Source: Eremomyces bilateralis CBS 781.70 (taxonomy: Eukaryota; Ascomycota; Dothideomycetes; Eremomycetales; Eremomycetaceae). Taken from it: a DNA stretch of 64,000 nucleotides. Numbering within the stretch: the stretch's first letter is position 1; each line of letters opens with the position of its first letter. Below are positions 29,400 to 42,207 of this stretch, piece by piece. The stretch spans positions 1,084,123 to 1,148,122 of the forward strand of contig NW_022985068.1 in NCBI RefSeq assembly GCF_010015585.1. The letters are read 5' to 3'. The notes under the pieces were generated by a model. That model worked only from the letters and a program-made list of their open reading frames with translations. It ran no database searches and had not been told where the DNA came from. Made by a program: the position numbers and the translations under genes.

Positions 29400-32300
29400 A
29401 TGCCTGAACGGGGGATCAGAATTGCTATTGACGTATGCCCTCACTTTCCCAGCCTTGTAGCAAATACTGACGAAAAACAGCGGGGTGGGACCTTCACTGA
29501 CTGTGTTGGGAACCCCGGGACAGGGAGGATGGAAGACGATGTTGTAGTGAAGCTCTTATCTGTGGATCCAAGCAATTACGATGATGCACCCTTGGAAGGG
29601 ATTCGCAGATTATTGTCTAAGTTCACAGGAAAGGAAATCCCTCGTGGTGAGCCGCTGGATACCTCCAATATCGAGAGCATACGAATGGGAACGACGGTCG
29701 CAACCAATGCACTATTAGAGCGAAAGGGGGAGGACATCGCCCTGGTAGTGACCAAAGGCTTCAAAGACTGCTTAGAGATCGGCAATCAATCCCGCCCAAA
29801 CATCTTCGATCTCGCCATCCGGAAACCGGAAGTACTCTACAAGCGAGTTGTCGAGATCGACGAAAGAGTGACTTTAGAAGACTATGCGGAAGATCCGGAA
29901 CGGACCAAGACAGAGTCCAAGCCGATTGAAGAGGCTGGAAAAGATGCTCAGCTTGTCCGTGGCCTTTCGGGCGAAGCAGTGCGAATTCTTAAACAGCCAG
30001 TTGAAGACGAGATACGGTCCCGGTTGAAGGAGGTATATGACTCTGGCTTGAGGAGTATAGCAGTCTGTTTGATGCATGGGTACACGTTCCCTCACCACGA
30101 GGCCCTCGTGGGTAAAATTGCCGAGGACATCGGGTTTGAGCATGTCAGTCTCAGTCATCAGCTCATGCCTATGATCAAACTAGTCCCTCGTGCAACGTCT
30201 GCCTGTGCCGACGCTTATCTTACCCCGGCAATCAAGAAGTACATCTCCGGATTCGCCGCAGGGTTTGCAGGAGGCATTGGCACAGAAGCTGTCAAGAAGC
30301 AAGCGGGCGCGAAAGCTGCCAGGTGCGAATTCATGCAATCGGACGGTGGTCTAGTCGATGTCGACAAATTTTCTGGCTTGCGAGCTGTTCTATCCGGTCC
30401 GGCAGGAGGCGTCGTGGGCTACGCTTTGACATCGTACGATCGTAAAACCAACATTCCTGTCATCGGATTTGACATGGGGGGAACGAGCACTGATGTCAGT
30501 CGTTACGGAGAGGGGAGATATGATCATGTTTTTGAAACCACGACTGCAGGAGTAACAATTCAGTCTCCTCAACTTGATATCAATACGGTTGCGGCAGGCG
30601 GAGGCTCGCGGCTGTTCTTCAGGAATGGGCTCTTTGTGGTGGGCCCTGAGTCTGCGAGTGCCCATCCTGGACCCGCGTGCTATAGGAAGGGCGGTCCCTT
30701 GACGATAACGGATGCAAATCTCTTCCTTGGACGTCTCCTGCCTGACTTCTTCCCAAAGATCTTCGGAAAGAATGAAGATGAGGGCCTTGATACGGAAGCC
30801 AGTGAGCAGTTGTTCAAACAGCTGACAGATGACATAAACTTGGAGGTTGCTGGAGATGACAAGTCTAAAGCGATGTCCATCGATGAGGTCGCATTTGGAT
30901 TTATCAAAATTGCAAACGAGACGATGACACGACCGATCCGTTCGCTGACAGAAGCCCGAGGGCACGATACATCGAGGCACCGACTTGCTACTTTCGGAGG
31001 CGCTGGAGGGCAGCATGCCGTTGCAATTGCTGAAGCATTGGGTATCTCTCAGATCTTGATCCACCGATATTCTTCAGTGCTGTCGGCTTACGGCATGGCA
31101 CTTGCCGATGTCGTAGATGAGAGACAAGAACCGGATTCAAAGGTGTGGTCCGATGATGATAAAGAGATTCGGGATTATTTGAAAAATAAAGTGGAAGATC
31201 TTAAAGCGAAGGCAAGGGCTGGACTCCGTGAGCAAGGCTTCTCAGTCGAGAATATCGTCTTTGAAGAATACCTCAATCTCCGATACCGAGGAACGGAGTC
31301 AGCGCTCATGATCATCCGTCCCTCGAAAGAAGTCGCTGAGAAGGAGCATGGCGGCGATGACTGGGCGTTCGGAAATGCCTTTGTCAAGCAGCACGACCAG
31401 GAGTTTGGGTTCACTTTGCCTGACCGTGACATTATCGTAGATGATGTACGAGTACGTGGCATTGGAAAGACGTTTGAAGGCTTGGAACAGACCGTGGATG
31501 ACCAGTTGAAGGAGATCAAGCCGAAAGACGTTAGCAGAGAAGAAAAGCGATACGGCGAGCGCAAAGTTTACTTCGAAGGGGGAAGACGCGACACACCCCT
31601 CTACAAGATCGAGGATCTCGAGATCGGAGACCGGGTCAAGGGTCCAGCCATACTCGCAGATGGAACCCAGACAATTGTTGTCACTCCAGGGGCCAGTGCC
31701 CTTGTTATCAAGACTCACGTTATCATCAACATTGGAGAGAGTGAGTTCAAGGACGTGAAGGTCAACACTAAAGAAGTCGACCCGATCATGCTGAGCATCT
31801 TTGCGCACCGCTTCATGGCCATCGCGGAGCAAATGGGACGAGCGCTCCAGAAGACGAGCGTGAGCACCAATGTCAAAGAACGATTGGATTACTCATGCGC
31901 GTTGTTTGACGAGGATGGTGCTTTGGTCGCAAATGGTATATACTGATGCCACAGAATCTTTGGTGCAACCGCTAACTGCAGCAGCTCCTCACCTGCCTGT
32001 CCATCTCGGGTCCATGTCAACCTGTGTCAAGAAGCAAGCAGCAATCTGGAAAGGCAAGCTGAAAAGAGGGGATGTTTTGGTCTCGAATCACCCGATGTTT
32101 GGTGGCACTCATCTTCCAGATATTACCGCGATAACGCCAGCTTTCAACGGAGACAAAATCGTGTTTTATGTTGCCTCGAGAGCCCATCATGCTGACATTG
32201 GGGGGATTCTCCCTGGTTCCATGCCTCCAAACTCGAGAGAACTGTACCAGGAGGGTGCAGCGATCAAGTCAGAGAAATTGGTATCAGAAGGCAAGTTCAA

Positions 32301-33669
32301 CGAGAAGCGAATGGTCGAGCTATTGTACGATGAACCAGCCCAATATCCTGGATGCAGTGGCTCGAGAAGTCTTGCGGACAACATCAACGACTTGAAGGCC
32401 CAGGTGGCAGCAAACCAGAAAGGAATCAATTTGATCAGCACTCTGATTGAGGACTACGGCGAGGATGTGGTGAAGTTCTACATGAAGAGCATCCAAGATA
32501 ATGCGGAGATGAGCGTCAAAGCCCTTCTTAAGAATGTCTATAAGCGGTTCGAAGGCAAAGATCTATCAGCCACCGACTACATGGATGATGGAAGCCCTAT
32601 CAAACTGAAAGTCAAGATTGATCGTGAGAAAGGAGAAGCTGAGTTCGACTTCACTGGAACTGGACCAGAAGTCTACGGTACGAGTTACTATATCATCATT
32701 TGAACAACACAACTAACACGATACTAGGCAATATCAACGCACCAGAGGCCATCACGTACTCTGCGATCATCTACTGTCTTCGTTGTCTGGTTTCTGAGGA
32801 CATCCCCCTGAATCAAGGATGTCTGAAGCCAATTCATGTCAAGATCCCGAAGAAGTCCTTCCTTTCTCCCTCAGACAAAGCCGCTGTTGTAGGGGGCAAC
32901 GTCCTCACGGTATGTTTGTCTACATGAATACCGCTGACATGTCGCTAACAGGACGCAGAGTCAGCGAGTCACCGATGTGGTACTAAAAGCCTTCCAAGCC
33001 TGTGCAGCTTCTCAGGGTGACTGCAACAATTTGACCTTCGGCTTCGGTTCAAACGCAGTAGGGAAAGCCGCCGTGAAAGGCTTCGGATACTACGAGACCA
33101 TTGCAGGCGGCTCCGGGGCAGGACCGACCTGGAATGGCACATCCGGAGTCCATGTACACATGACCAATACACGCATCACCGATGCCGAGGTCTTTGAGCG
33201 TCGTTACCCCGTCATCCTACGCGAATTCAACCTTCGCGCTGGAAGCGGTGGGCGAGGACAACATCATGGAGGCGACGGAGTCATCCGAGATATTGAATTC
33301 CGCATCCCAGTTCAAGTCAGCATCCTCAGCGAGCGCCGTGTTTACCATCCATACGGCCTGGAAGGAGGTGAAGACGCAGTTTGCGGGATGAACGTGTGGG
33401 TCCGAAAGGTGGAACGGAGCGACGAGAATTCCGACAGCGTCGCTTCAACGACCATCGTCGATGACGATGAGGTGAGGTATATCAACTTGGGCGGCAAGAA
33501 CACGGCGGATATGAAACCGGGGGAGAGAATCATCGTTATGACGCCCGGAGGAGGTGGTTGGGGTCCGTTTGGCGAGGAGAGCAAGGCGCAGAAGCAAGCG
33601 GATCCGAAGCTGGCTTGGAGAAAGGGTAGTGTTGCGCTGCGCCAGGATATGGCGGAGGCATCCGCATGA
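29400..33669 (+). CDS. oxp1: 5-oxoprolinase, ATP-dependent (5 exons, 1,357 aa)
   Basis: Exons 29400-29432, 29481-31935, 31985-32677, 32728-32909 and 32959-33669; introns 48, 49, 50 and 49 nt. The first intron is a multiple of three with no stop, so an unspliced call would insert 16 residues between IAID and RGGTFTDC. N-terminal HydA-like half: [53 protein letters not shown]-terminal HydB-like half: [69 protein letters not shown] and GGGGWGPFG. The enzyme hydrolyses 5-oxo-L-proline to glutamate with ATP, the salvage step of glutathione turnover; cytosolic. Length fits OXP1/OPLAH (about 1,290-1,350). All joins keep phase. Confidence 0.95.
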
Positions 33670-36600
33670 ATGTCATGAATAGATCTCGATATTCGGGACG
33701 ATTCCGACTTCTAAGAGAGAATAGAATCCCTTCTTCCTCAGTTTTCTCCTATCTTCGGCTTCCAAACAAGGTGCTTTGCTGAATCGACGTCTTCGTCCCA
33801 TTCGACCTCACACCGCTAACAACAACGATCGGCGGGTGAGAAGGAACCAGCCGCATACCAACACCATGACAGAGTTGAGCTATCCTGAAGGCATAAACAA
33901 GCTAAATTCGACTGCGGTCATCCTGTATACTAGCTACGATTCATGTAGCACAACCCCAAACTTACCCCTATCTTTACAATTTGGCTGGGCTGAACAGCCT
34001 CAAAGTCTGAGTCTTGCCTGCAACGCTTGCGGCTTGTCACTTGTGGCTTTGTGAAAAGTAAGCAGTGAGTAGTGAGCACTGAACAGTACTATGTAAGCAC
34101 ATGCAATAATCTGCGCCCCAGTCGCCGTTGTACCTGACAAAGTGATGATCCCGATCGACAATATGCTCTGCTACCTACAGAGTACTCCATCCAAGCTTCA
34201 GTGATCAGCAACGGCATTATCCACATTAGATATTAAGTACAGTTGCTTATTTTCAATAGTACATAACAAGAAGAAAGTCTCCGCTTGACTTTTCAATCGC
34301 CTCACTATCTCTGACGCTTCTGGCGCGATGCATTTGATGGCCCTGAGTCAGTGTAGTCCCGACATCGCGTTTCCCTGGTTTCGGCGCTCTGCTAAAATCG
34401 CAATGATCAGCGTCAGAGCCATGGCCTTGGATACAGGAACAAGATGGATGTTTCATACTACGATAAATTGGTACTGTAGCAGTCTCACACACGAAAGGTC
34501 AAAGGATGCTAGATGGAGCAAAACTCCTGACTCAGTCCGGGACTTCGGAATCGACAGCCATGGTTCCGTAAGCCAGAGTATCGGGAATGTACCTTATCAT
34601 CCCACCCACTTTTACTTCATCACATCGCATACCCGGAATATTGCCAAGTTTAGAGCTTAGAGAATAAGAAAACGATGCACCATACTACATATTAACGTTC
34701 GTGGTGTGACAATCTCTGATTACCACCGTCTGCGGAGAGATAACTGCACCACTGTTGCTGTGGCCCGCTAGAGTCACGCAATGGCACCTGTACAACTTTG
34801 AAACCACTGCTATCAAATGTCAACCCACTAATATCAGACTGATAAACGAGACCCGTCGGAACGAATTCGCAGATTCCGAACTCTCGCCTGTTCGAATTGC
34901 ACACTTATGAAGATTCAAGGGCACTCCACTGTCACGCTGAATGGTTTCGGTCCCATCAACGGCGGGAGGAACCTCAAGCCCATGGCACTGTTTACTGAAT
35001 ATGGCTATGATTGTCCTCGCTTAGCACCAATGAATAGGCCATGTGTTGTCGGGAACTTTCGTCGTATTCGTACCCAGTGAGCTGAGTGAGGCCTTTTTTA
35101 ACCTTGCAGGTACCTGCAGGAACCACTTCGACGGGCTCAAGATGGATCTTTTCCCTGACGAATCCCTTCTGAATCGTGATCCGGATCTCCAGAGTTCAGA
35201 CAGTTCTTGCCGGACTGCCGGTCCGCTATATCAAGTTCATGACGCTATTGTACGCGCTGGAGGAGGATGATCATCGTTAGGGGGGATACTGACTGCCACC
35301 CGGTTCAACCTTCCTTCAAAGTCGGATTCGGAGCCTTTCCATTAGCCCTGGAAGGTCGAATTCAGACAGCTCCGCCTTGCCAGGAGTTGAATAACGTCGC
35401 ATTAGCTCCGGCCAGTTCTCGGAACTTCTAGTTATACCTACAATCAGACACGATCACCGACGGCAGTACTTTTCGTCCAGGCGATAGGATTCAATCACGC
35501 CACCAGCTCACCCTCGGGGAGTGACGAGGAAAATTCATTCCGTCTCCAGGCTGCTTCCCGAGTCCCGACACGATAATGATCTGGATCTTCGGATCGTCAA
35601 GGGGCGATAATGCGATGCGCCTTGGGGTTGAGGCGCAGGGGAGTGATCGAAAATCGTGCCATTCGCCAGGGCGTCGGTAATTACTAAATCAAGAGATGGT
35701 GGAAATGGGACGACGTCACAACGATAACGCGACCTGGATTCAGAATGAAGGAAGTAGACCTTGTTGTTGTATTAGTATTGCCTTGAGTAATGATAGTGGC
35801 CGAAGGAGTGCTTGTTGAGCAAAGTATTCCGTCAACAGCAATTCAATATTACCTCAATCCTCCAAGAGCGGGATAATCAGGCTAGAGGACCAATTGAAAT
35901 CGCCCAACTGTGAATATGTTCTATTATTGCATATCGCGAATTCGCGATATCAGGTTTGGTACCATAGTAATTCCTATCGACCCCCACAAGAGTACAGGAG
36001 CATCGTGCATGATTGCATCTTCCCCCATTCCCCAACACTGAGGCTCGTTTCGAAACCAACTCGATCGATGTGGGACCGCGAAACTGGAAAAGCCGCCAGT
36101 ATGGTTATCTGGTATCGTCCAAGTCCCAGATCAGATAATTACCCATAGCTCTCCACCGTCGATAGCCATATTAGCTTCACTGTGGGATTCCACTGCAAAG
36201 CATTCAACACTTCGGGAGTTCGGAGACTTCTGGCTTTCTCGATTCCCTCCGAACTCAGCACTGAGCACACCCCACTCCCCCACCCGATTGCAACCCCAAC
36301 GGCGCGTCGCGGCTGTTGGCCCGCCTAGTGAGAATCCACACCGTTGAGGAAGCCATACCGTCAACCGCTCCCCCCAGACTAGGACCGAATTTGTCCAAGC
36401 CACAAATCACAATGACACAACAGAATTGAAGCACACACGACACAGCACGTTCAACACCTCAACAAAGACGAAATACGAATTGCCATTTTCCACACTGGAA
36501 GTGTGGAACCGACGCGTTCATCGTTGGCGGCAAGTGGCAACACCGGGATGCGCCGGGCGACGCGCGAAGGGAAGACCAGTCAGTGGTGGCCTAGCGTGTA

Positions 36601-37067
36601 GCTACGAACCCCACAGGTTTAGAACACAACCACGTGAAGAACTGAACAGCGGAGAAATCAGGTATTCAGGTTGATATTCACGTGCTTGGGATCTTCCCTT
36701 CAGAGCAGTGAACATAGTGAGAGGGAGGAGGTGGCGATCAGGCAGAGTGTTGAGATTGTGTAATGTGTGCCGCGTTTCAGGAATAGTCGCGTCCACAATC
36801 GACATTTCGACATTTTCCCCAATTGACCAATTGACACCAGAGAACGAAAAACTCCTTGGCAACAAAGATATCAGCATAAGTCAACTGGGCCAACACCAGG
36901 AACGGAGCCCTCCATCCCGAAAACCGCATCCTCGCGCCCGCCATCATTGGCCACATTTCGACGCAAATCGATACGGAAATGCCACCGTGAACGGCCCCTC
37001 TGACAGCTGACTGGACGGTGATGCGCACAAAAAGCGAAAAAGCGAAAAGGCAGGGAACGTCAAAGCC
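33670..37067. other. Gene-poor interval
   Basis: About 3.4 kb downstream of 5-oxoprolinase with short frames only. Inspection of both strands found no splice chain or domain. Structural words seen: 14-bp palindrome TGCAGGTACCTGCA at 35105-35118, 20-bp palindrome at 35931-35950, and a 9-bp hairpin TTCCACACT-GGA-AGTGTGGAA at 36488-36508. Confidence 0.5.
35931..35950. repeat. Perfect 20-bp palindrome
   Basis: ATATCGCGAATTCGCGATAT is its own reverse complement over all 20 bases; the next base on each side does not pair. It contains two overlapping-in-mirror TCGCGA words around GAATTC and sits in non-coding DNA. Confidence 0.95.
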
Positions 37068-37336
37068 CTAACGTAGCTGCATTTCTCGACGATTCTTTTC
37101 TTGGGCCGCGCGGTTCATGCGGTCGTCGAGACGCTGCGGCATTGGGAAGTGATCATAGGGGACGGGTTTGCAGTGAATCGATGCAGGCTGGATCCGAACG
37201 ATTGGGAGCTGCTGGGTAACAGGAGTAGCTAAAGCAACGTTGCAGACATGGGAGTTTCGAAGATATGCGCCTTGTTCCGGCTGGCAGGAGTTTGCTGAAG
37301 ACTTACGAGGTCATACCTGTAATTCCCATCCGGCAT
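37068..37336 (-). CDS. Probable small protein, 56 aa (2 exons), function unknown
   Basis: Exon 1 37307-37336 encodes MPDGNYRYDL, exon 2 37068-37208 encodes LPIVRIQPASIHCKPVPYDH and on through FPMPQRLDDRMNRAAQEKN to a TAG. The 98-nt intron has a consensus GTAAGT donor and a CAGCAG acceptor, and the join is phase 0. The peptide has normal composition, an ordered mix of charged and aromatic residues and a basic amphipathic C-terminal helix, unlike random frames nearby. It is too short for most ORF filters. I do not recognise the family; a small mitochondrial or ribosome-associated protein is one idea without proof. An additional upstream exon cannot be excluded. Confidence 0.5.
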
Positions 37337-40300
37337 GTCCTTGCTGGATAGTGGGCTCAATGCTTTTCAGTTTTCACAGTTACGTATTCTGCTGAGGATG
37401 ATGTGAACGGAGACATGATGGTTCGATGGCATAAAGCACATGTAATCCTTCGCTTCTGACTGAGGGACGCGACATTCCGTATGCTCTGTTTCGTTGGTTT
37501 GAATATGGAGTGCAGTCTGCAGGTTCCCATCCTGGAGTTCTCGTCAACATCGAGGGATGACACCTCGGAACCACGGCGGCGGTCTCTGCGACATCTATTC
37601 ACGACAAGACTTTCTTTGATGATCGATGTAGGACGAAGGAGACGGTGTGCGGAGGTTGAAGTCTGTCTCCGTGTTCGACTACCAAAGTAGACCTAGGATT
37701 CATTGTCTTTCGGTCTGGTACGGACTTCGCAGGTTCCCTAGATAGTGGGGTATCGCATCCGCCCTTCAACCGCCCTTCCACACGGTCACGAGGAATTCGC
37801 ACCACCTGCCACAGCAGCCAAACCCACGACATTATATCATTGCTGTGAAAGGCACCAATGTATGTAATTAGTCAGCCCAGGTAGTTCCCCACATGGGCGT
37901 CGCCGAGAGGCCTGGCGGGGCGTATGAATCTCCCTCTCATTGCCGTGAAAGGCTTGCTTAAGAATGAAGACTGAGGACCGTTCGTAATTAACATAAATTG
38001 AACAGACCCGCAAATAGACCGTTAATATCATTTGCCACGTGGAATCTCGGCTCTTCATTTATTCGGTGTTGCAAAGTCTGGCACCGAGGCTTCCCAGAAT
38101 CTAATTTTAACCAACCTGGGGCGACGACACGCTTCTCCAGACCTCAAACCGGCCAACGGTCCAAGAATCCGAGCAGCGAGAATGAGCGGCCAGGTCGACA
38201 AAGTTCGCCCGCAAACATGTCCCAGATTCGATGCTGCTGACTGTGCTGACTGCTGAGTCCTTGACGAATGCCTGCGCAATGATGCTGGAAGACAAGGACA
38301 CCCCGCCAGGCACCACCTGTGGGCTGCGACCCTGGGGAGATTTTCAGGGGCGCCGATGCCGCAGAATCAACGCCTGCGATGCGGCGTGTCAATGCCACCG
38401 CGTCTCAGTGAAATGGACGTTCTGAATCCGGATTCGGATCGGAGGCATCTCCTCACTGTCTCATGAACGATGCATGATACATATTTGGTTTGCGAGCATA
38501 CGGGATATATTGCGGCGTTATGGGCTGAGCTGGCCAACCGGCACGTACCTACTGCTCCGAGTGGTGACTTGCGAGTTGTGACGTCTGGGAGGCTGGGACG
38601 GGAGCACGTCGAGCGTTGGACCTTGGAATAATGGACGTACATGTGAGTCCCTTGCAAACGCATGGATCGGCCTGGTAAGTCAGGTTGAGGAACACACGCG
38701 TTTGTTGGGGTCGAACCAGTCGAATACCACCAATGAGCCGAGAAATGGTTCGACGAACGGGAGTGAGGTCTCAGTGAACTGCTGCGAGTTGCAAGGAACC
38801 GAAAAAGCTCCTTGATTGAAAGTTCTCCGTGAATTGGTAGTTTGGTACGTACGGAACTGTTGTCACTTGTCAAACAGATGTTATCAGTTCGTGCGACCTG
38901 TCGGCTGTCAGTTATTGTCGATCGATCGAACTGCAGTAAAGTAGGTAAGTTGTCTGAAATCGTAGGATCTGCAAAGCTATAATAACGTATTGAGGCGGCT
39001 TTGGGGCTACTTCGTAGTTGGTACACTTACAAACGCCAGTGGGATCATGAGGCTGTTTGACTTCCGAATTGAAGACGATCGCCATCAATTTGCCTTCGCT
39101 TCTTTTCGGCGGAGCTCATCGGAAATTCGGGAGATCTGGTCAGTGGAGCGAGTCCCTGATCACCATTCTCACTTTTCAGGCCTCCGTTCTCAAAATCGGA
39201 AATCCTACAGTGTTCCCAACGATCCTTCTGAGTTCAGTCACCCTGCATGTATCTCCGCAGCAGCAAGCCACTAGCATGGGTTCATGTCCAGAGGCGCACA
39301 CTAGTCGTGACACCTACCGCGTCCCCGGGATTCGGGGAAGTGGACGGCTGCGAACCGGGCTCAGGCGCCGTTGTTTGCCCAGCGCCATACAGCCCATGCG
39401 GAACGTCCTAAGCAGGGGAAGAAGCTAACGTCGTCCAGGGTTCCTACGCCTCGGCGCAGCGGGTAGGGGAGCGATGAGGCACTGAGGCGTGAGGGAATTC
39501 GGGAGAGTCGAGTCGACGATGCAGAAAGGAGCAGGGGTACTGAATCGAACAATGGAGTCGGTTGGGACGGTCGCAGATTGGGTCGCGACGGTTCGATTTG
39601 GTCGATAATCCAAGCTCCTGGGAAAAGATAGCGTACCGAAGATTTCTTTTAGTCGTTTGAAATCCTCGGTACTACGATTATACCCGTTGGTCGTTGTCCA
39701 TTGACCGTTGTTGAACAGAGGTCAATTCCCAGGTTCCCGGTGGTTTGGAGGACGTTGCGTTTGGTGTTGATTAAGGGGTTGCATAACTTGGGCATCCAAA
39801 ATCTCTTCGTGGCCACGGTACATTGAAATAGAGAGGAGAGAGGCGATTTCCTCGGCGATGGGTTCCAGTTTGCTGTGTGTCCCTTGAAGAATCATGGATC
39901 ATTGGATCTGCTGCGCATGGTCACCCCATATCAACAATATTGTGAACCTTCCGTTCTGGAGACGGAGGGAGAGAGTCGGGACTTTCTGGCCGTTTCGTCG
40001 GGACGGATCTCCGCGCGCTGCTGGCCTGTTGCCCAGAGATCGAACATGAGTGGTGGAATACAAGTTGTTCTTCTTCCTTTTTCGTTCCCGCCCGCGGGCT
40101 CGGGTCGTTGGCTTCCTTCCCCCCCAGCCATCACCACCCCCTCTTCTTTCTCCCACTCTCTGCTTGTCTGAATCGTATCCGCAACGCTTGGACGGAAGAA
40201 GAATAGAGATGAGGAGGGTACGGTCTCCTGTTGGCCGCCTGGCAGCGTGGGAAAGACTAGCATGAATCATTGCTTTTAGGAACCTTCTGGCCGGTGTCGT

Positions 40301-42207
40301 TAGAATTTAGGGTGCTGATAAGGTCTTACCGATTTACGACTTACGACTTATGAATTACAAGGTCGAGGAGTGAGGATGAATCATGGCTGTCGATCTGAAC
40401 TGAATTGTCGATAACGTTCAGGTAGCGTATCAGTGTAATGGGTTGGAAGAGAGAAGATCACTCTGCTGATGTGAATTGCAATATGATGGTGCCTGGGGAG
40501 TAGTGGGAGGCACGGTGGAAGGCAAGGTAGGACAATAGGAGCCATACGCAGTCTAGGTAGTACAATTATCGATTCACTCAGCAGAACGGGCGAGAAGCTT
40601 CCTGTCACTGCATTTGTATACCTACGATTCGAAAGATGATCTACTCAGCAGCCGTGATAAATTTCCTTCATTCCATAAGCAGCGGGGACTGTGATCGGTC
40701 CGTTTATTGGACACTGGATTGGCTGAACTCGTTGGGACATGGGAGAGTTAGAAGTGACAACTCGAAGGGAGACTGGGGAGGGGGAGAGAGAATGGTGAAT
40801 CGGAGCAGAGTATGCACACTGCAGAGTCAGGGAACCGGGGAGAAGGAACACCCTTGGCCCCTGCTGCGACCCGAGGGTACCCCCTGCCAGATGGAGGTGA
40901 ATGTGGCAGGGGGAAGAGTATTGGGCTTGTAGCTTCCCTGTCTGTTGACTGTTGCTCGTAACTTGTAAGTAACTCCACCAGATCACAAGTGAAAGTTAGG
41001 GAAGAACAGAAGGAAAGGTTCGGTCCCGCTTTCCATCTTCCCCTGTCCGCCTCCACCCCCTCCACTAGGTCCACCACGCTAAGCCGTTTCGAGTCAGCAT
41101 CCATCGCTCCGGATACTTTGCTGAAGCTCAACGCCTCACATTCAGGCCCCTCGCCGTTTGGATTTCCTCTGGGCTCTGCTTTTCCACCTTGATACCTGGC
41201 CCCAGCCTGTAAGAGAATTTTGAGACCAAGTGGGACCCTCGGAGAGCTGGGATGTCCACAGTCGTGCAGTCCATGTCCATGTCTGAATTGAGAATTCTGA
41301 TCGCTGAGGTCGTGAGCACCCTGAGTCCCTGACACTGCAAGCACGCAGCAGAGGGGAAGAATCCTGTGCCACCAAGTCCACCAGTCCACAACTCCTTCAC
41401 ATCAGATAATAGGCCTTATCAGTCCTTGTCTCGCCTGACTCCTCCTCATCCATCCTCTTCTCATTCTTTTCAATTATCGTCCAATTCTACTGCAATTGGT
41501 TCCCTTCCTTCCGATCCAAGCCCAGTGCTGCCGTTCATTTCGACGTCCTCTGCATCCGACTTCCCAATTCGGGAGTCCGTTTGCTATTTCACCCACCACT
41601 CCCGACCCGTCCAGCCTCACCACACGTCTCCCGCCCGTTTGCAACACAACACTCTCCGTTGTTTACCTTCACAACGCGACAGTTCGCCGTCTCTCATTCC
41701 ATCAGCTTTCCGGTTTACATAAATCAACACGCTCCTCGGGTCGATCCAGTTAACTCGCGGACTTCCACACATCGTTCGCTTGATTGTCAAGAGCTGGGAC
41801 CACTCGATTGCCACCGGCCTCAATATCCCTTTACTCGACCACTATAACAAGCGCAGATCCCTGCATTGTTTCCTAGCATCTCTCCTACGAGACGCGACCG
41901 TTGGAATTTCGACACCGAGGGATGATCGAAACCCCTCCAATCGCCTCCTAGGATCGTTCCAAGCTTTTTCCCCAGCTTCCGCCGACTCCAGATCACGAGC
42001 GGCGAGTGCTCGAAGCGCAGACAAGGACAACCTGGTCTTGCATATATTGAATCGCCGTCATCAGGCGATCTCACGCCTGGCCCTCGCGTCTTTATAATCT
42101 AGTATCTGCATGTTGACTGCCTTGACATTTGTGTGTCGTTGGCTGTAACTGCTCTTACGGAAGGACACAACGAACGCATTGATTCTGAATCGCATCCTCA
42201 CCACACC
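37337..42207. promoter_or_regulatory. Long gene-free interval ending in a pyrimidine-rich leader
   Basis: Nearly 4.9 kb without a supported gene. Leftward and rightward frames of up to about 220 codons (for example ending at 38367) have no known motif and read as noise. From about 41380 to 42130 the plus strand is rich in C and T with few G, the look of a fungal core promoter and long 5' leader for the gene at 42208; short ATG frames occur in it. Purine-rich stretches at 40780-40860 are on the same strand. Confidence 0.45.

Noticed and set aside
38690-38760. Possible tRNA on the minus strand (a GGTTCGACCCC B-box-like word)
   Set aside because: The flanking bases do not form a T-stem or an acceptor stem, and the A-box-like word upstream is poor.
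38367-39026. Leftward 219-codon open frame
   Set aside because: No domain, no hydrophobic or charge pattern typical of a protein, and Ser/Arg bias as in random reading of this region. Treated as noise.
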